Shown here: in pieces, positions 7,395 to 15,248 of the stretch
Layout of the letters: each line of letters starts with the position of its first letter
Numbering within the stretch: the first letter of the stretch is position 1
Source of the DNA: Candidatus Benthicola azotiphorus
GTDB taxonomy: Bacteria > Gemmatimonadota > Gemmatimonadetes > Palauibacterales > Palauibacteraceae
NCBI GenBank assembly: GCA_947581745.1
Contig: CANPVW010000271.1
Span: 1-16,308 of the forward strand
Direction: 5' to 3'
DNA: 16,308 nucleotides
Position numbers and translations under genes: made by a program
The notes under the pieces: model-generated
What the model saw: only the letters and a program-made list of their open reading frames with translations
Databases searched by the model: none
What the model was told of the DNA's origin: nothing

Positions 7395-8186
7395 GGCGTC
7401 GAGCTTCCCGATTGGATGGCACCCGATTACAGGGTGATCCACACCGACCACACCACGGCCGTGGTGCGAAGTGACTTCCTCGAGTTCTTCGAGCGGCACC
7501 GGCTGGTCGACTGCCCGCTCGGGCCTGCGATCACTTCTCCGCAAGCCGACGATGCCTCCCCCGGAGAAGAGAGCGGGATCACGGGAGGGCGGGGCGGAGC
7601 GCGGGTCGTGTCGGCCGGACCGCTGGGCGAAGCCGTCGTGCGGCCCTGCCGGCGCGGCGGCTGGGTCGAACGCGTCAACCGACGCCGGTACTTTCTCGGA
7701 GACCGGGCGTTTGCCGAGCTCGTGACCACGCATCGACTCCGGAAGCGGGGAGCGCCCGTTCCCGAACCGCTCGCGGCCGTCCAGTCGGCGGCCCGGCCGG
7801 GTTACGTGGCCTGCCTCGTGACCCGCCGGCTGCCCCGGGCGCACAGCGCCGCCACCGTTCTGGCGGATGCCTCGGAGAAACGACTGGAGCTGGTGCTGGA
7901 GGGCATGGGCCGGGCGATCCGCAGTTTCCACGAGGCGGGCGGCATCCACGCCGATCTCAACGCTCACAACCTGATCGTCACCGAGGACGGAGAGGGGCCG
8001 GTCTTCGTGATCGACCTCGACCGGGCGTCGGTCGCCGCCGGTCCGGCCCCGGCCCGGCGAGCCCGCCGCAACCTGAAGCGGCTCAAGCGCTCGTTCCGCA
8101 AGCTGCAGCTGGATGAGGCGCTCTCCGGATGGGTCGTCCTGGAGCACGCCTACGCCGCGGAACCCGACCCGCCGACGGCTGCCTGA
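7392..8186 (+). CDS. 3-deoxy-D-manno-octulosonic acid (Kdo) kinase-like LPS kinase
   Basis: The product is 264 residues. The protein-kinase-like core shows HADLNAHNL at 186-194 (catalytic loop, D188 and N190) and VIDLDRA at 206-212 (metal-binding D208). Upstream lies the VVRPCRRGGWV segment at residues 82-92. These are the signatures of KdkA/WaaP-type LPS kinases; HxDLNxxN is closest to KdkA, which phosphorylates Kdo of the inner core using ATP in the cytoplasm. Residues 45-70 form a Gly/Ser/Asp-rich, probably disordered linker. I chose the ATG at 7392, since the upstream ATG at 7314 would add 26 residues without family resemblance. It is the only plus-strand gene between 1 and 12819, divergent from the GT4 gene. 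Its last 37 bases overlap the 3' end of the opposing ABC transporter gene. Confidence 0.82.
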   Translation: MGVELPDWMAPDYRVIHTDHTTAVVRSDFLEFFERHRLVDCPLGPAITSPQADDASPGEESGITGGRGGARVVSAGPLGEAVVRPCRRGGWVERVNRRRYFLGDRAFAELVTTHRLRKRGAPVPEPLAAVQSAARPGYVACLVTRRLPRAHSAATVLADASEKRLELVLEGMGRAIRSFHEAGGIHADLNAHNLIVTEDGEGPVFVIDLDRASVAAGPAPARRARRNLKRLKRSFRKLQLDEALSGWVVLEHAYAAEPDPPTAA

Positions 8187-10015
8187 TCGGGCGCCGTCGC
8201 GGGCGCTCCCGGTGTGGCGAACTGCAGGTCGCACAGTCTCCTGTACAGCCCGCCCGCCTCGTACAGCTCGTCGTGCGTCCCCGACTCGATGAGCTTTCCG
8301 TCATCCAGGGCCAGGATCCGGTCCGCGCCGCTGATCGTCGACAGGCGATGGGCGATCACGAACACCGTGCGGCCGCTCAGGAGACGCTCGAGCGCCGCCT
8401 GGATCAGCTGCTCGCTCTCGGTGTCGAGCGAGGACGTGGCCTCGTCGAGTATGAGAAGCGGCGGATCGCGCAGAATCGCCCGCGCGATCCCGACTCGCTG
8501 TCTCTGGCCGCCGGAAAGCCGGACGCCCCGATCGCCGAGCATGGTGTCGAGGCCGTCCGGCAGGTCCCGTATGAAGTCCGCGGCGTTGGCCGCCCGGATC
8601 GCATCGAGAATCTCCTCCTCCGAGTGGCCGGCCCCGTAGCTGACGTTGGCCCGCACCGTGTCGTGGAAGATCACGGTTTCCTGGCTCACCACTCCGAACA
8701 GCGAGCGCAGCGAGCCGAGCGGCAGGTCCTTCAGATCCCGTCCGTCCATGGTGATCCGGCCACCCGTGGGATCGATGAAGCGGGGCAGCAGGTCCACCAG
8801 CGTGCTCTTCCCGGCTCCGGATGGCCCCACGAGGGCCACCACCTCTCCGGGTCGCACCTCGAAGTCGATTCCCTGCAGGACCGGCCGGCCGGGCTCGTAC
8901 TCGAAGTCCACGTTCTCGAAGCGGATCGAATCGCGCGGCTCCGGCGCCGGCGCCTCGCTTCCCGGGCCGTGCGCGGGCTCCGCGGGCGCGTCGAGGACCT
9001 CGAAGAAGCGCTCGGCGGCCGCGATGGAGAGCTGCAGCTTCGTCGGGAACTGCGCCAGTGCCTTGACGGGAGACACGAGGCGCACCGCCATCGTGACGAA
9101 CACGATGAACACCTCGGCGGTCAGCGTCCCGTTGCCGAGGACCATGTTGGCCCCGATCCAGATGAGGACGATGGCGATCAGGGATGACAGAGTCTCGGAG
9201 ATCGGTCCGGCCGCTTCGCTGAGGGCGTTGGCCCGCACCATCCGGCGGGCGTACTGCCCCGAGCTTCGGCTGAACCGGTCCCGCTCGTGCTGCTCGGCGC
9301 CGAACGACTTCACCAGCCGGATCCCGTTCATCGTCTCCTGCGCCACGGACATCAGCTCGCCCCGCTGCTGGAACGCCTTACCGTAGCTTCCCTTCAACCT
9401 GCGCAGAACGGGGCCGAGAAACACCGCCACGAGGGGCCCGGTCACCAGGGCCACCAGGGTGAGCCGCCACGAGAGGAGGAACAGCACCGCCACGTAGATC
9501 CCGGCCGTCACCGCCTGCCGCAGAACGTCCGTGAGGGCGAAGGTGATGACCGTGCGAGCTTCCCGGGTGTCGTTCAGGACCCGGGTGATCAGCTGTCCCA
9601 CCTTCATCCGGCCGAAGTACGACAGCGGCAGGTCCTGCAGATGACCGTACACGTCGTCCCGCATGTGCCGCTCGACGTGTTCCTGCACGTACACGGTCAG
9701 GAGTCGCGCTCCGTAGAGGGTGAGGTTCTTCAGGAACAGAGCGCCGAGCACCAGCAGGCATACGTTTCGGAGCGAGTCCAGTGGATTCCCGGACCGGAGC
9801 CAGCCGCCGAACCACCCGTTCAGCAGATGCTCCATGCTGCTCATCTGGGCACCGGCGAGGACGTCCATCCCGAACAACGACTGGAGGAACGGTATCAGGA
9901 GAACGAGGCTGAACGCGTCGAGTGCCGCCGACGCCGCCATCAGGACGATGGCGCCCGCGAGCAGCGCCGTGAACGGTCCGACGTAACGAAGCAGGCGAGC
10001 GTACGATGACCACAT
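8150..10015 (-). CDS. MsbA-like lipid ABC exporter (fused membrane and ATPase domains)
   Basis: The product is 621 residues. A six-helix exporter domain (about 1-330) contains the typical LPLSYFGRMKVGQLITRVLND coupling region. After a Pro/Ala/Glu-rich linker comes the ATPase domain: Walker A GPSGAGKST (397-405), signature LSGGQRQR (from 500), Walker B LLILDEATSSLD (E525) and the switch His in IAHRLST (H556). All catalytic residues are present. It is the size of MsbA, which flips lipid A-core across the inner membrane as a homodimer; the LPS neighbours support that role, but a general lipid or drug exporter cannot be excluded. The ATG at 10015 has GAGGAAGCGGAGC upstream. A start at 10165 would add 50 unrelated residues and overlap the PorX-like gene, which ends 11 bases before. 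The C-terminus overlaps the opposing kinase gene by 37 bases. Confidence 0.87.
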   Translation of the reverse strand: MWSSYARLLRYVGPFTALLAGAIVLMAASAALDAFSLVLLIPFLQSLFGMDVLAGAQMSSMEHLLNGWFGGWLRSGNPLDSLRNVCLLVLGALFLKNLTLYGARLLTVYVQEHVERHMRDDVYGHLQDLPLSYFGRMKVGQLITRVLNDTREARTVITFALTDVLRQAVTAGIYVAVLFLLSWRLTLVALVTGPLVAVFLGPVLRRLKGSYGKAFQQRGELMSVAQETMNGIRLVKSFGAEQHERDRFSRSSGQYARRMVRANALSEAAGPISETLSSLIAIVLIWIGANMVLGNGTLTAEVFIVFVTMAVRLVSPVKALAQFPTKLQLSIAAAERFFEVLDAPAEPAHGPGSEAPAPEPRDSIRFENVDFEYEPGRPVLQGIDFEVRPGEVVALVGPSGAGKSTLVDLLPRFIDPTGGRITMDGRDLKDLPLGSLRSLFGVVSQETVIFHDTVRANVSYGAGHSEEEILDAIRAANAADFIRDLPDGLDTMLGDRGVRLSGGQRQRVGIARAILRDPPLLILDEATSSLDTESEQLIQAALERLLSGRTVFVIAHRLSTISGADRILALDDGKLIESGTHDELYEAGGLYRRLCDLQFATPGAPATAPDQAAVGGSGSAA

Positions 10016-10026
10016 GCTCCGCTTCC

Positions 10027-11586
10027 TCAGGATCTCGGCGTGAGAAGCGCCACCGGGAGGACCATCTCCTCCGGGCTCACGCCGCCGTGCAGGAAGGAGT
10101 CGCGGTATCGGCCCTGGTACTCGCGCAGTTTCGTCGGATAGACGAAGAAGTAGTCGTCGCGACACATCATGTAGGTCGAGTGAAAGCCGCGCGCCGGCAG
10201 GCGCAGTGCGCCGGCATCGGTCACGGCCATCACGCCTCCCTGGTTATCCACTCGCATGTCACGCCCGAACTTGTAGCGCAGGTTCGGAGTGGCGTCCTTG
10301 TGCGCGTAGATCGTCAGCGGGCGGTTGCAGTGCACCGAACCGTGATCCGTCGTGAAGAGCACCGAAGCTCCCCTCCTGGCCGCCTCCTTCAGCGCGCCGA
10401 ACGCCGCCGACCTCTCGAACCAGGAGACCGTGAGCGAGCGCAGTGCCGACTCGTCTCTCGCGACCTCCCAGATCAGCCTCGACTCGCTGCGGCCGTGGGT
10501 CAGGAGATCGACGAAACCGAAGACGAGCGCCGTGGCCGAAGGGCCGGACAGGTACCCGCCCAGCCTCTGGAGCATCGCGTTTCCCTGGTCGGCCGAGAAC
10601 AGCTTCTCGTAGTGCGTGCGCACTTCCGGTCCGGCGAGCTCGGCCACGTGCGCGGCGAACAGCTCGTCCTCGAACGTGTTGTAGCCGGCCTCGGAGCCCG
10701 AATCGTACCAGCCCGGGTGCATCGCCTCGATCTCGTCCGGGAAGCGGCCGCTGAAGATCGCGTTGCGCGAGAACGGCGTGGCCGTGGGAAGCAGCGATGA
10801 ATAGAGGGCTTCCTCCACCTCGAACAGATCCGTGAGAAGGGGGCGGATGGCCCGCCACTGGTCCAGCCGAAGGCAGTCGATCACCACGAGCAGGGCCGAC
10901 CGCCCATCGCCCAGAAGTGGAGCGAAGAACCGCTCCATGATGTCCACGGACAGGGGCGGGCCGACTTCCCCCTCCTCCTGCAGCCACTCCGGATACCTCT
11001 TCGTCACGAGCTCGGAGTAGTTCCTCCTGATGTCACCGCGCAGGGCGTCGATCGTCTCGATGAGGCTCGGCTCGTCGGATTCCTCCAGGCGCAGGTCCCA
11101 GTCCACCAGCTCGCTGTACAGCGCGGCCCAGTCCCCCCACGTGGAGGCCCTCATGATGGCATCGCGCAGCTCGCCGAACCGCTGCGTGAACTCCCGCGCC
11201 GACTGCTGATTCCGCAGCCGCGCTCCCGCCAGCAGCCGGGTGACCACCGAGAGGACCTGCCGCGGACTCGTCGGCTTGACGATGTAATCATCCGCCCGCC
11301 GGCCCAGCGCTTCGTGCAGCGTCTCCTCCGTCTCGCTCTTCGAGACCATCACGATCGGGAGATCCCGGCCGGCCGTCCGGATGGCACTCAACACGTCGAG
11401 GCCGCGCAGTCCCGGCATCTGCTCGTCGAGCAGAATCATGTCGTAGTTCTCACGCTCGAGCAGCTCGAGCGCGTCGGCGCCGTTCATCACGGCATCGACG
11501 TGGTAGCCCTCGCGGATCAGGAGCAGCGTGTGCGGACGGAGCAGATCGACTTCGTCATCGACCCACAGGATTCTGCCTTTGCTCAC
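10027..11586 (-). CDS. porX: PorX-like response regulator with PglZ domain
   Basis: The product is 519 residues. The N-terminal receiver domain (1-120) has the acidic pocket D10/D11, the phospho-acceptor D54 in MILLDEQMPG, S82 and K104. A helical linker (about 125-215) leads to a PglZ/alkaline-phosphatase-superfamily domain. That domain has VVIDCLRLDQW (D237), a nucleophile-type Thr in LPTATPFSRN (T268 or T270), TTDHGS (D414, H415) and GFHSTY (H469), so metal and nucleophile positions look intact. This architecture is PorX, which in Bacteroidota regulates the type IX secretion system and was shown to be an oligonucleotide phosphodiesterase. No partner kinase (PorY) or T9SS gene is in the window. 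The start is a GTG; AGGAGAG lies rather far upstream. The MsbA-like gene follows after 11 bases. The symbol reflects architecture; the T9SS role here is inference. Confidence 0.85.
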   Translation of the reverse strand: MSKGRILWVDDEVDLLRPHTLLLIREGYHVDAVMNGADALELLERENYDMILLDEQMPGLRGLDVLSAIRTAGRDLPIVMVSKSETEETLHEALGRRADDYIVKPTSPRQVLSVVTRLLAGARLRNQQSAREFTQRFGELRDAIMRASTWGDWAALYSELVDWDLRLEESDEPSLIETIDALRGDIRRNYSELVTKRYPEWLQEEGEVGPPLSVDIMERFFAPLLGDGRSALLVVIDCLRLDQWRAIRPLLTDLFEVEEALYSSLLPTATPFSRNAIFSGRFPDEIEAMHPGWYDSGSEAGYNTFEDELFAAHVAELAGPEVRTHYEKLFSADQGNAMLQRLGGYLSGPSATALVFGFVDLLTHGRSESRLIWEVARDESALRSLTVSWFERSAAFGALKEAARRGASVLFTTDHGSVHCNRPLTIYAHKDATPNLRYKFGRDMRVDNQGGVMAVTDAGALRLPARGFHSTYMMCRDDYFFVYPTKLREYQGRYRDSFLHGGVSPEEMVLPVALLTPRS

Positions 11587-11694
11587 GAAACTACGGGCGC
11601 TCTCCTTCCCTCGGCGCTTCGATACGTGGGATGGCTACGGAATATGGCACACCCTGTCACCCGCACCACCCCACGCGGGTTCCGCGAGTCGGGC

Positions 11695-12714
11695 TCACGG
11701 CACGAAGCGCCGAACGGCGAGGTCGAGCTTCTCCAGCACGTCGTCCACCGAGATTCTCTCCATGTTGCCGGGTCTGAACTCGGCGGACGGGACGGTCTCC
11801 CCCGGCCGTGAGAAACGGTCGATCACGAGCTCGGGCGGACCCCGGTAGGGACCGACGCGCTTCGGATCCGTGTACCCGTAGAGCCCGATGACCGGAGTTC
11901 CGAGGGCGGACGCGATGTGCAACGGGCCGGTGTCGGGGCTCAGCATGAGGGCGGAGCCGTCCAGGATCCAGGCGAGGCGGCGGAGGTCATCGCGCAGGGC
12001 GGACACGGGTGACGAGCTGCTGGACCCGATCACCCGCCCGGCGGCCTCCAGCTCGGCCCGGCTCTCGCTCCCCACGATCACGGGACGGAGACCGAAGTCC
12101 GTCTCGGCCGCCTCGAGCACGCGGGCGTACCTTTCGGGCAGCCAGTTCTTGCCCGGCCGGGTGGTCCCCAGCACGACCGCCAGCGCCGGACGATCCAGTT
12201 CCTCGAAGAACCGGTCTCGCGCCGCGCGCTCCCTTTCGCTGAACTCGAATCGCCACTCGAGCACGGGATCCACGTCCAGGTAGTGGAGGAATTCGAAGTA
12301 CTGGTCCTGCACGTGCTGCGGCTCGTGGGCGGGGATCCGCTCGCTGGTGAACAGCCAGTTCATGTCGCGGGCCCTGCGTCGGTCGAATCCCAGCTTCCGC
12401 GGCGACCGGAGCAGGGCCGTGAGCAGTCCCGCCTTGAGGTAGACCTGGAGTCCCACGACGAGATCGAATCGGCGGCCGGCGACCCGTCGGCGAAAGTCCC
12501 CGAACGCCGCGGGACCGGCGGAACGGTCGAACACGATGAACTCGTCCACGTCCGGGTGCGGCTCGACGAGAGCGTGGGCCAGCGGCTGGATGACCCACGT
12601 GATCCGTGCATCGGGCCACGCCCGCTTGAGCGAGGTGACGATCGGCATGCCGTGGACCACGTCGCCGATCGCGCTGAGCAGCACGACGGCGATCGAGCGA
12701 GGCGCTTCTGGCAT
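11695..12714 (-). CDS. Family 9 glycosyltransferase (heptosyltransferase-like)
   Basis: The product is 339 residues, the usual size for ADP-heptose:LPS heptosyltransferases. The N-terminal domain begins VVLLSAIGDVVHGMPIVTSL, with D18 at the position conserved in the family. The C-terminal donor-binding domain has LGTTRPGKNWLPERYA (about 182-197) and LSPDTGPLHIASALGTPVIG (258-277), the GT9 hallmark. A role in LPS inner-core synthesis in the cytoplasm is likely; the donor sugar cannot be confirmed. The ATG at 12714 has GAGAGG about ten bases upstream. The frame extends to 13311, but that would run antisense through lptF and adds a compositionally biased tail, so it is rejected. The PorX-like gene lies 108 bases downstream on the same strand; lptF is divergent across a 105-base spacer. 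Confidence 0.87.
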   Translation of the reverse strand: MPEAPRSIAVVLLSAIGDVVHGMPIVTSLKRAWPDARITWVIQPLAHALVEPHPDVDEFIVFDRSAGPAAFGDFRRRVAGRRFDLVVGLQVYLKAGLLTALLRSPRKLGFDRRRARDMNWLFTSERIPAHEPQHVQDQYFEFLHYLDVDPVLEWRFEFSERERAARDRFFEELDRPALAVVLGTTRPGKNWLPERYARVLEAAETDFGLRPVIVGSESRAELEAAGRVIGSSSSSPVSALRDDLRRLAWILDGSALMLSPDTGPLHIASALGTPVIGLYGYTDPKRVGPYRGPPELVIDRFSRPGETVPSAEFRPGNMERISVDDVLEKLDLAVRRFVP

Positions 12715-12819
12715 GCTCGATCTGCCTCTCGTGAAGTGGTATGGAGCCTTAAGCCCGTTCGGCGGTACATTACGGCCAGGCGGGCGCCGGGCAAGGCTTC
12801 CAGCAACCGAATCGGGGTC

Positions 12820-14142
12820 ATGAGGATCCTCAGCCGCTATGTGCTCAAGCAGCTGATCGCGCCGTTCACGTTCGCGGTGACCGCGCTCACGCTGCTCATG
12901 CTGCTGGACCAGCTGGCAAAGCAGTTTCACAAGCTGGTCGGCAAGGGGCTCGGTGCGAGGGTCATCTTCGAAGTCTTCTTCTATTCGATCCCGTTCATCC
13001 TCGCCGTGATCATCCCGATGGCGGTGCTCGTGGCCGTCCTGTACGCCTTCAACCGGCTGGCCGCGGACAACGAGATCGCTGCGATGAAGGCGAGCGGCGT
13101 GAGCCTCGCCCGAATCGCGGCGCCCGTCGTGCTGGCGGCCACGCTGGTGGGAGCGGGAATGGTGTGGTTCAACGACACCGTGCTCCCCGATGCCAACTAC
13201 CGCCTCGCCAGCCTCCGCGTCAGCATCGGCCGCAAGCAGCCCACCTTCGCGCTCCAGGAGCGCCGGGTGAACGAGGTCATCGAGCGACGCCTGTTCCTCC
13301 AGGCCGCCCACATCGACAACGCCACCAGCCAGCTGGAGAACGTGACGATCTGGGACGAGAGAGATCCGGAGCGCTCGAGGACGATCTACGCCGACAGCGG
13401 GAGCATGGCGTTCAACGAGGCGCAGACGGACCTCTACCTCACGCTGTTCGACGGCAAGATCCTCGAGACCCGGGAGAGCTCGCCGGAAACGCTGACCGAG
13501 GTGTGGTTCGGAAAGAACGACATCCGGATCTCCGAGGTCGGAAACGAGCTGAACCGGGACCTGAGCCGGTACCGGAGTGACCGCGAGCTCCCGATCGATT
13601 CGATGATGGCCCAGGTCCGGGAAGCGAAGGTGGAGGCGCAGCGCGTGGAGGACGTGAGCCGGGCCATGGCCATGGCCGCCACCTCCCGGCGCCTCGGTGG
13701 CCTCGCTCCGGAAGAGGCGGAGCTCGCCCCTGCCGACACGGCGGGTCCGGTTGCAGAAGCCTGGAAGACGGGCCGCCGCCTCGAGGTCCCTTCATCGGCC
13801 TACAATTCCTTCAGGGCGAACGCGATCCAGCTCCAAAGGCACCGCGAGACGGCCAACCGGTTCGAGGTCGAGATCTGGAAGAAATTCACCATCCCGGCCG
13901 CCTGCATCGTGTTCGTGCTCATCGGCGTGCCGGTGGCGGTCCGTTTCCGCCGCGGCGGGGTGGGCCTCGTCGTGGGGGTCAGCCTGGCGGTGTTCTGTCT
14001 CTACTACGTCGCGCTGATAGGCGGAGAGAAGCTGGCCGACCGCCGGCTGCTCTCGCCTGCCCTCGCGATGTGGAGCCCCAACATCCTGTTCGGGCTGATA
14101 GGGATCACCGGCTTCTTCCAGGCGCGGAGGGCCGGAGGGTGA
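12820..14142 (+). CDS. lptF: LPS export permease LptF
   Basis: The product is 440 residues of the YjgP/YjgQ family. Three N-terminal membrane helices (about 10-32, 50-75, 98-118) precede a periplasmic beta-jellyroll (about 120-260) and three C-terminal helices (about 357-377, 381-402, 412-433). NEIAAMKASGVSL between helices 2 and 3 is the coupling segment contacting the LptB ATPase. With LptG it forms the inner-membrane channel that extracts LPS and passes it to LptC/LptA. Residues about 262-350 are an Ala/Glu/Arg-rich, probably helical addition before helix 4 that enlarges the periplasmic region beyond the usual 360-370 residue size. I assign F rather than G from gene order; the two paralogues are hard to tell apart. 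The ATG at 12820 has GGGG close upstream. The frame runs open far upstream, overlapping the divergent GT9 gene. Confidence 0.88.
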   Translation: MRILSRYVLKQLIAPFTFAVTALTLLMLLDQLAKQFHKLVGKGLGARVIFEVFFYSIPFILAVIIPMAVLVAVLYAFNRLAADNEIAAMKASGVSLARIAAPVVLAATLVGAGMVWFNDTVLPDANYRLASLRVSIGRKQPTFALQERRVNEVIERRLFLQAAHIDNATSQLENVTIWDERDPERSRTIYADSGSMAFNEAQTDLYLTLFDGKILETRESSPETLTEVWFGKNDIRISEVGNELNRDLSRYRSDRELPIDSMMAQVREAKVEAQRVEDVSRAMAMAATSRRLGGLAPEEAELAPADTAGPVAEAWKTGRRLEVPSSAYNSFRANAIQLQRHRETANRFEVEIWKKFTIPAACIVFVLIGVPVAVRFRRGGVGLVVGVSLAVFCLYYVALIGGEKLADRRLLSPALAMWSPNILFGLIGITGFFQARRAGG

Positions 14143-15215
14143 AGATCCTCGACGGGTACGTGTCTCGACAGTTCCTGAAGATATTCCTGATCTGCGTGCT
14201 CGGCGTGCCGTTCCTCTTCCAGGTCATCGACCTCACCGATCGCCTGGACAATTTCCTCTCCGACGGCGTCCGGCAGTCGCAGGTGGTGGCGTTCTACTTC
14301 TATCAGCTTCCCTATCAGGCCTTGCTCGCGTTCCCGATCGCGGCCCTCCTCGCGGCCGTGTTCACCGTCTCCCGCATGACACGGCACTTCGAGATCACGG
14401 CCGCCAAGGCGGGGGGAGTGAGCTTCTACCGGGTGGTCGCCCCGATGCTGATGCTCGGCATGGGGATCAGTCTGCTGGCCCTCGCCCTCTCCGAGGTGGT
14501 CCCGGACTCCAACCGGCGGGCCGCGGCGGCGATCGAGAAGGAAGAGCAGCGGGACTTCGACGTCCGCCTGAACTTCGTGTACCGGGGTGACGGAGGCCGT
14601 TACTACTTCGTGCGCCGGCTGGATGCGACGGCGGGAAAGATGAGCAACATCAAGGTCGACCGGGAAGGAGTCGGATACGGGTATCCGACCTATTCCGTCA
14701 GCGCGCCGGAAGCGCGCTGGGACTCGGCCCGGTCCCGCTGGGTGCTCGAGAACGGGCACGTGCGCTTCATGCCGGAGCGGAATCACACGATCGACGTCGG
14801 CTTCGCCGAGCTGTGGCAGGGCCAGTTCCGGGAGACGCCGGGTGACCTACTCGCCAAGGCCAAGGCGCCGGAGGAGATGGACTACGCCGAGCTCGGGAGG
14901 TTCATCGAGGCGCTCGAGCGCTCGGGCGAGGACCCGAAGAAGGAGATGGTGCAGCGGGCGCTGAAGATCGCGTTCCCGTTCACCTGCTTCATCATCGTGC
15001 TGTTCGGCGCGCCGCTCGCGAACTCCACGCGCCGGGGCGGGGCCGCGCTGTCGATCGGACTGGCGCTCGCCACCACGATCGTCTTCCTCACCCTGATCCG
15101 GATCGGCGAGGCGCTGGGGGCCGGCGGCGTGCTGCCGCCGGTGGCGGCGGCCTGGTTCCCGAACGCGATCTTCTTCCTGGCCGGGCTCGGCCTGATGGCG
15201 CGGGTCAGGACCTGA
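14139..15215 (+). CDS. lptG: LPS export permease LptG
   Basis: The product is 358 residues and paralogous to the preceding gene. Three N-terminal helices (about 11-32, 48-75, 97-119) are followed by a periplasmic jellyroll domain with NFVYRGDGGRYYFVRRLD and three C-terminal helices. HFEITAAKAGGVSFYRV (83-99) is the LptB-coupling segment, and RALKIAFPFTCFIIVLFGAP starts the second membrane half. It pairs with LptF in the LptB2FG transporter. The GTG at 14139 overlaps the LptF stop as GTGA, with GGAGGG just upstream, so the pair is translationally coupled. The upstream in-frame ATG at 14070 lies inside lptF and is rejected. LptB, LptC and LptA are not in the window. Confidence 0.88.
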   Translation: MKILDGYVSRQFLKIFLICVLGVPFLFQVIDLTDRLDNFLSDGVRQSQVVAFYFYQLPYQALLAFPIAALLAAVFTVSRMTRHFEITAAKAGGVSFYRVVAPMLMLGMGISLLALALSEVVPDSNRRAAAAIEKEEQRDFDVRLNFVYRGDGGRYYFVRRLDATAGKMSNIKVDREGVGYGYPTYSVSAPEARWDSARSRWVLENGHVRFMPERNHTIDVGFAELWQGQFRETPGDLLAKAKAPEEMDYAELGRFIEALERSGEDPKKEMVQRALKIAFPFTCFIIVLFGAPLANSTRRGGAALSIGLALATTIVFLTLIRIGEALGAGGVLPPVAAAWFPNAIFFLAGLGLMARVRT

Positions 15216-15219
15216 CGGC

Positions 15220-15237
15220 CGGACGCGACATCGTCCG
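15220..15237. terminator. Short hairpin between convergent genes
   Basis: CGGACG (15220-15225) and CGTCCG (15232-15237) are perfect complements around a 6-base loop, in the 33-base gap between the converging lptG and aminotransferase genes. No T-run follows on either strand, so it would be a weak bidirectional terminator or an mRNA 3' end stabiliser at most. Confidence 0.3.
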
Positions 15238-15248
15238 CCGAAGCGCTG

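Noticed and set aside
8129..9187. Plus-strand open frame of 352 codons
   Set aside because: It is antisense to the ATPase half of the MsbA-like gene, whose catalytic motifs are intact on the minus strand.
11587..11694. Spacer between the GT9 and PorX-like genes, with GTGACA 17 bases from TAGCCA
   Set aside because: The -10 is poor, and no hairpin, small gene or terminator stands out; co-transcription with the GT9 gene is equally possible.
12767..12794. Possible minus-strand promoter for the GT9 gene (TTGCCC, 16 bases, TAATGT)
   Set aside because: The -10 matches at only three of six positions and the spacer is short; too weak to list, although a divergent promoter region is expected in 12715-12819.
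12715..13311. Long N-terminal extension of the GT9 gene
   Set aside because: It would lie antisense to the start of lptF and consists of Asp/Glu/His/Arg-rich low-information sequence; the GT9 fold starts at 12714.
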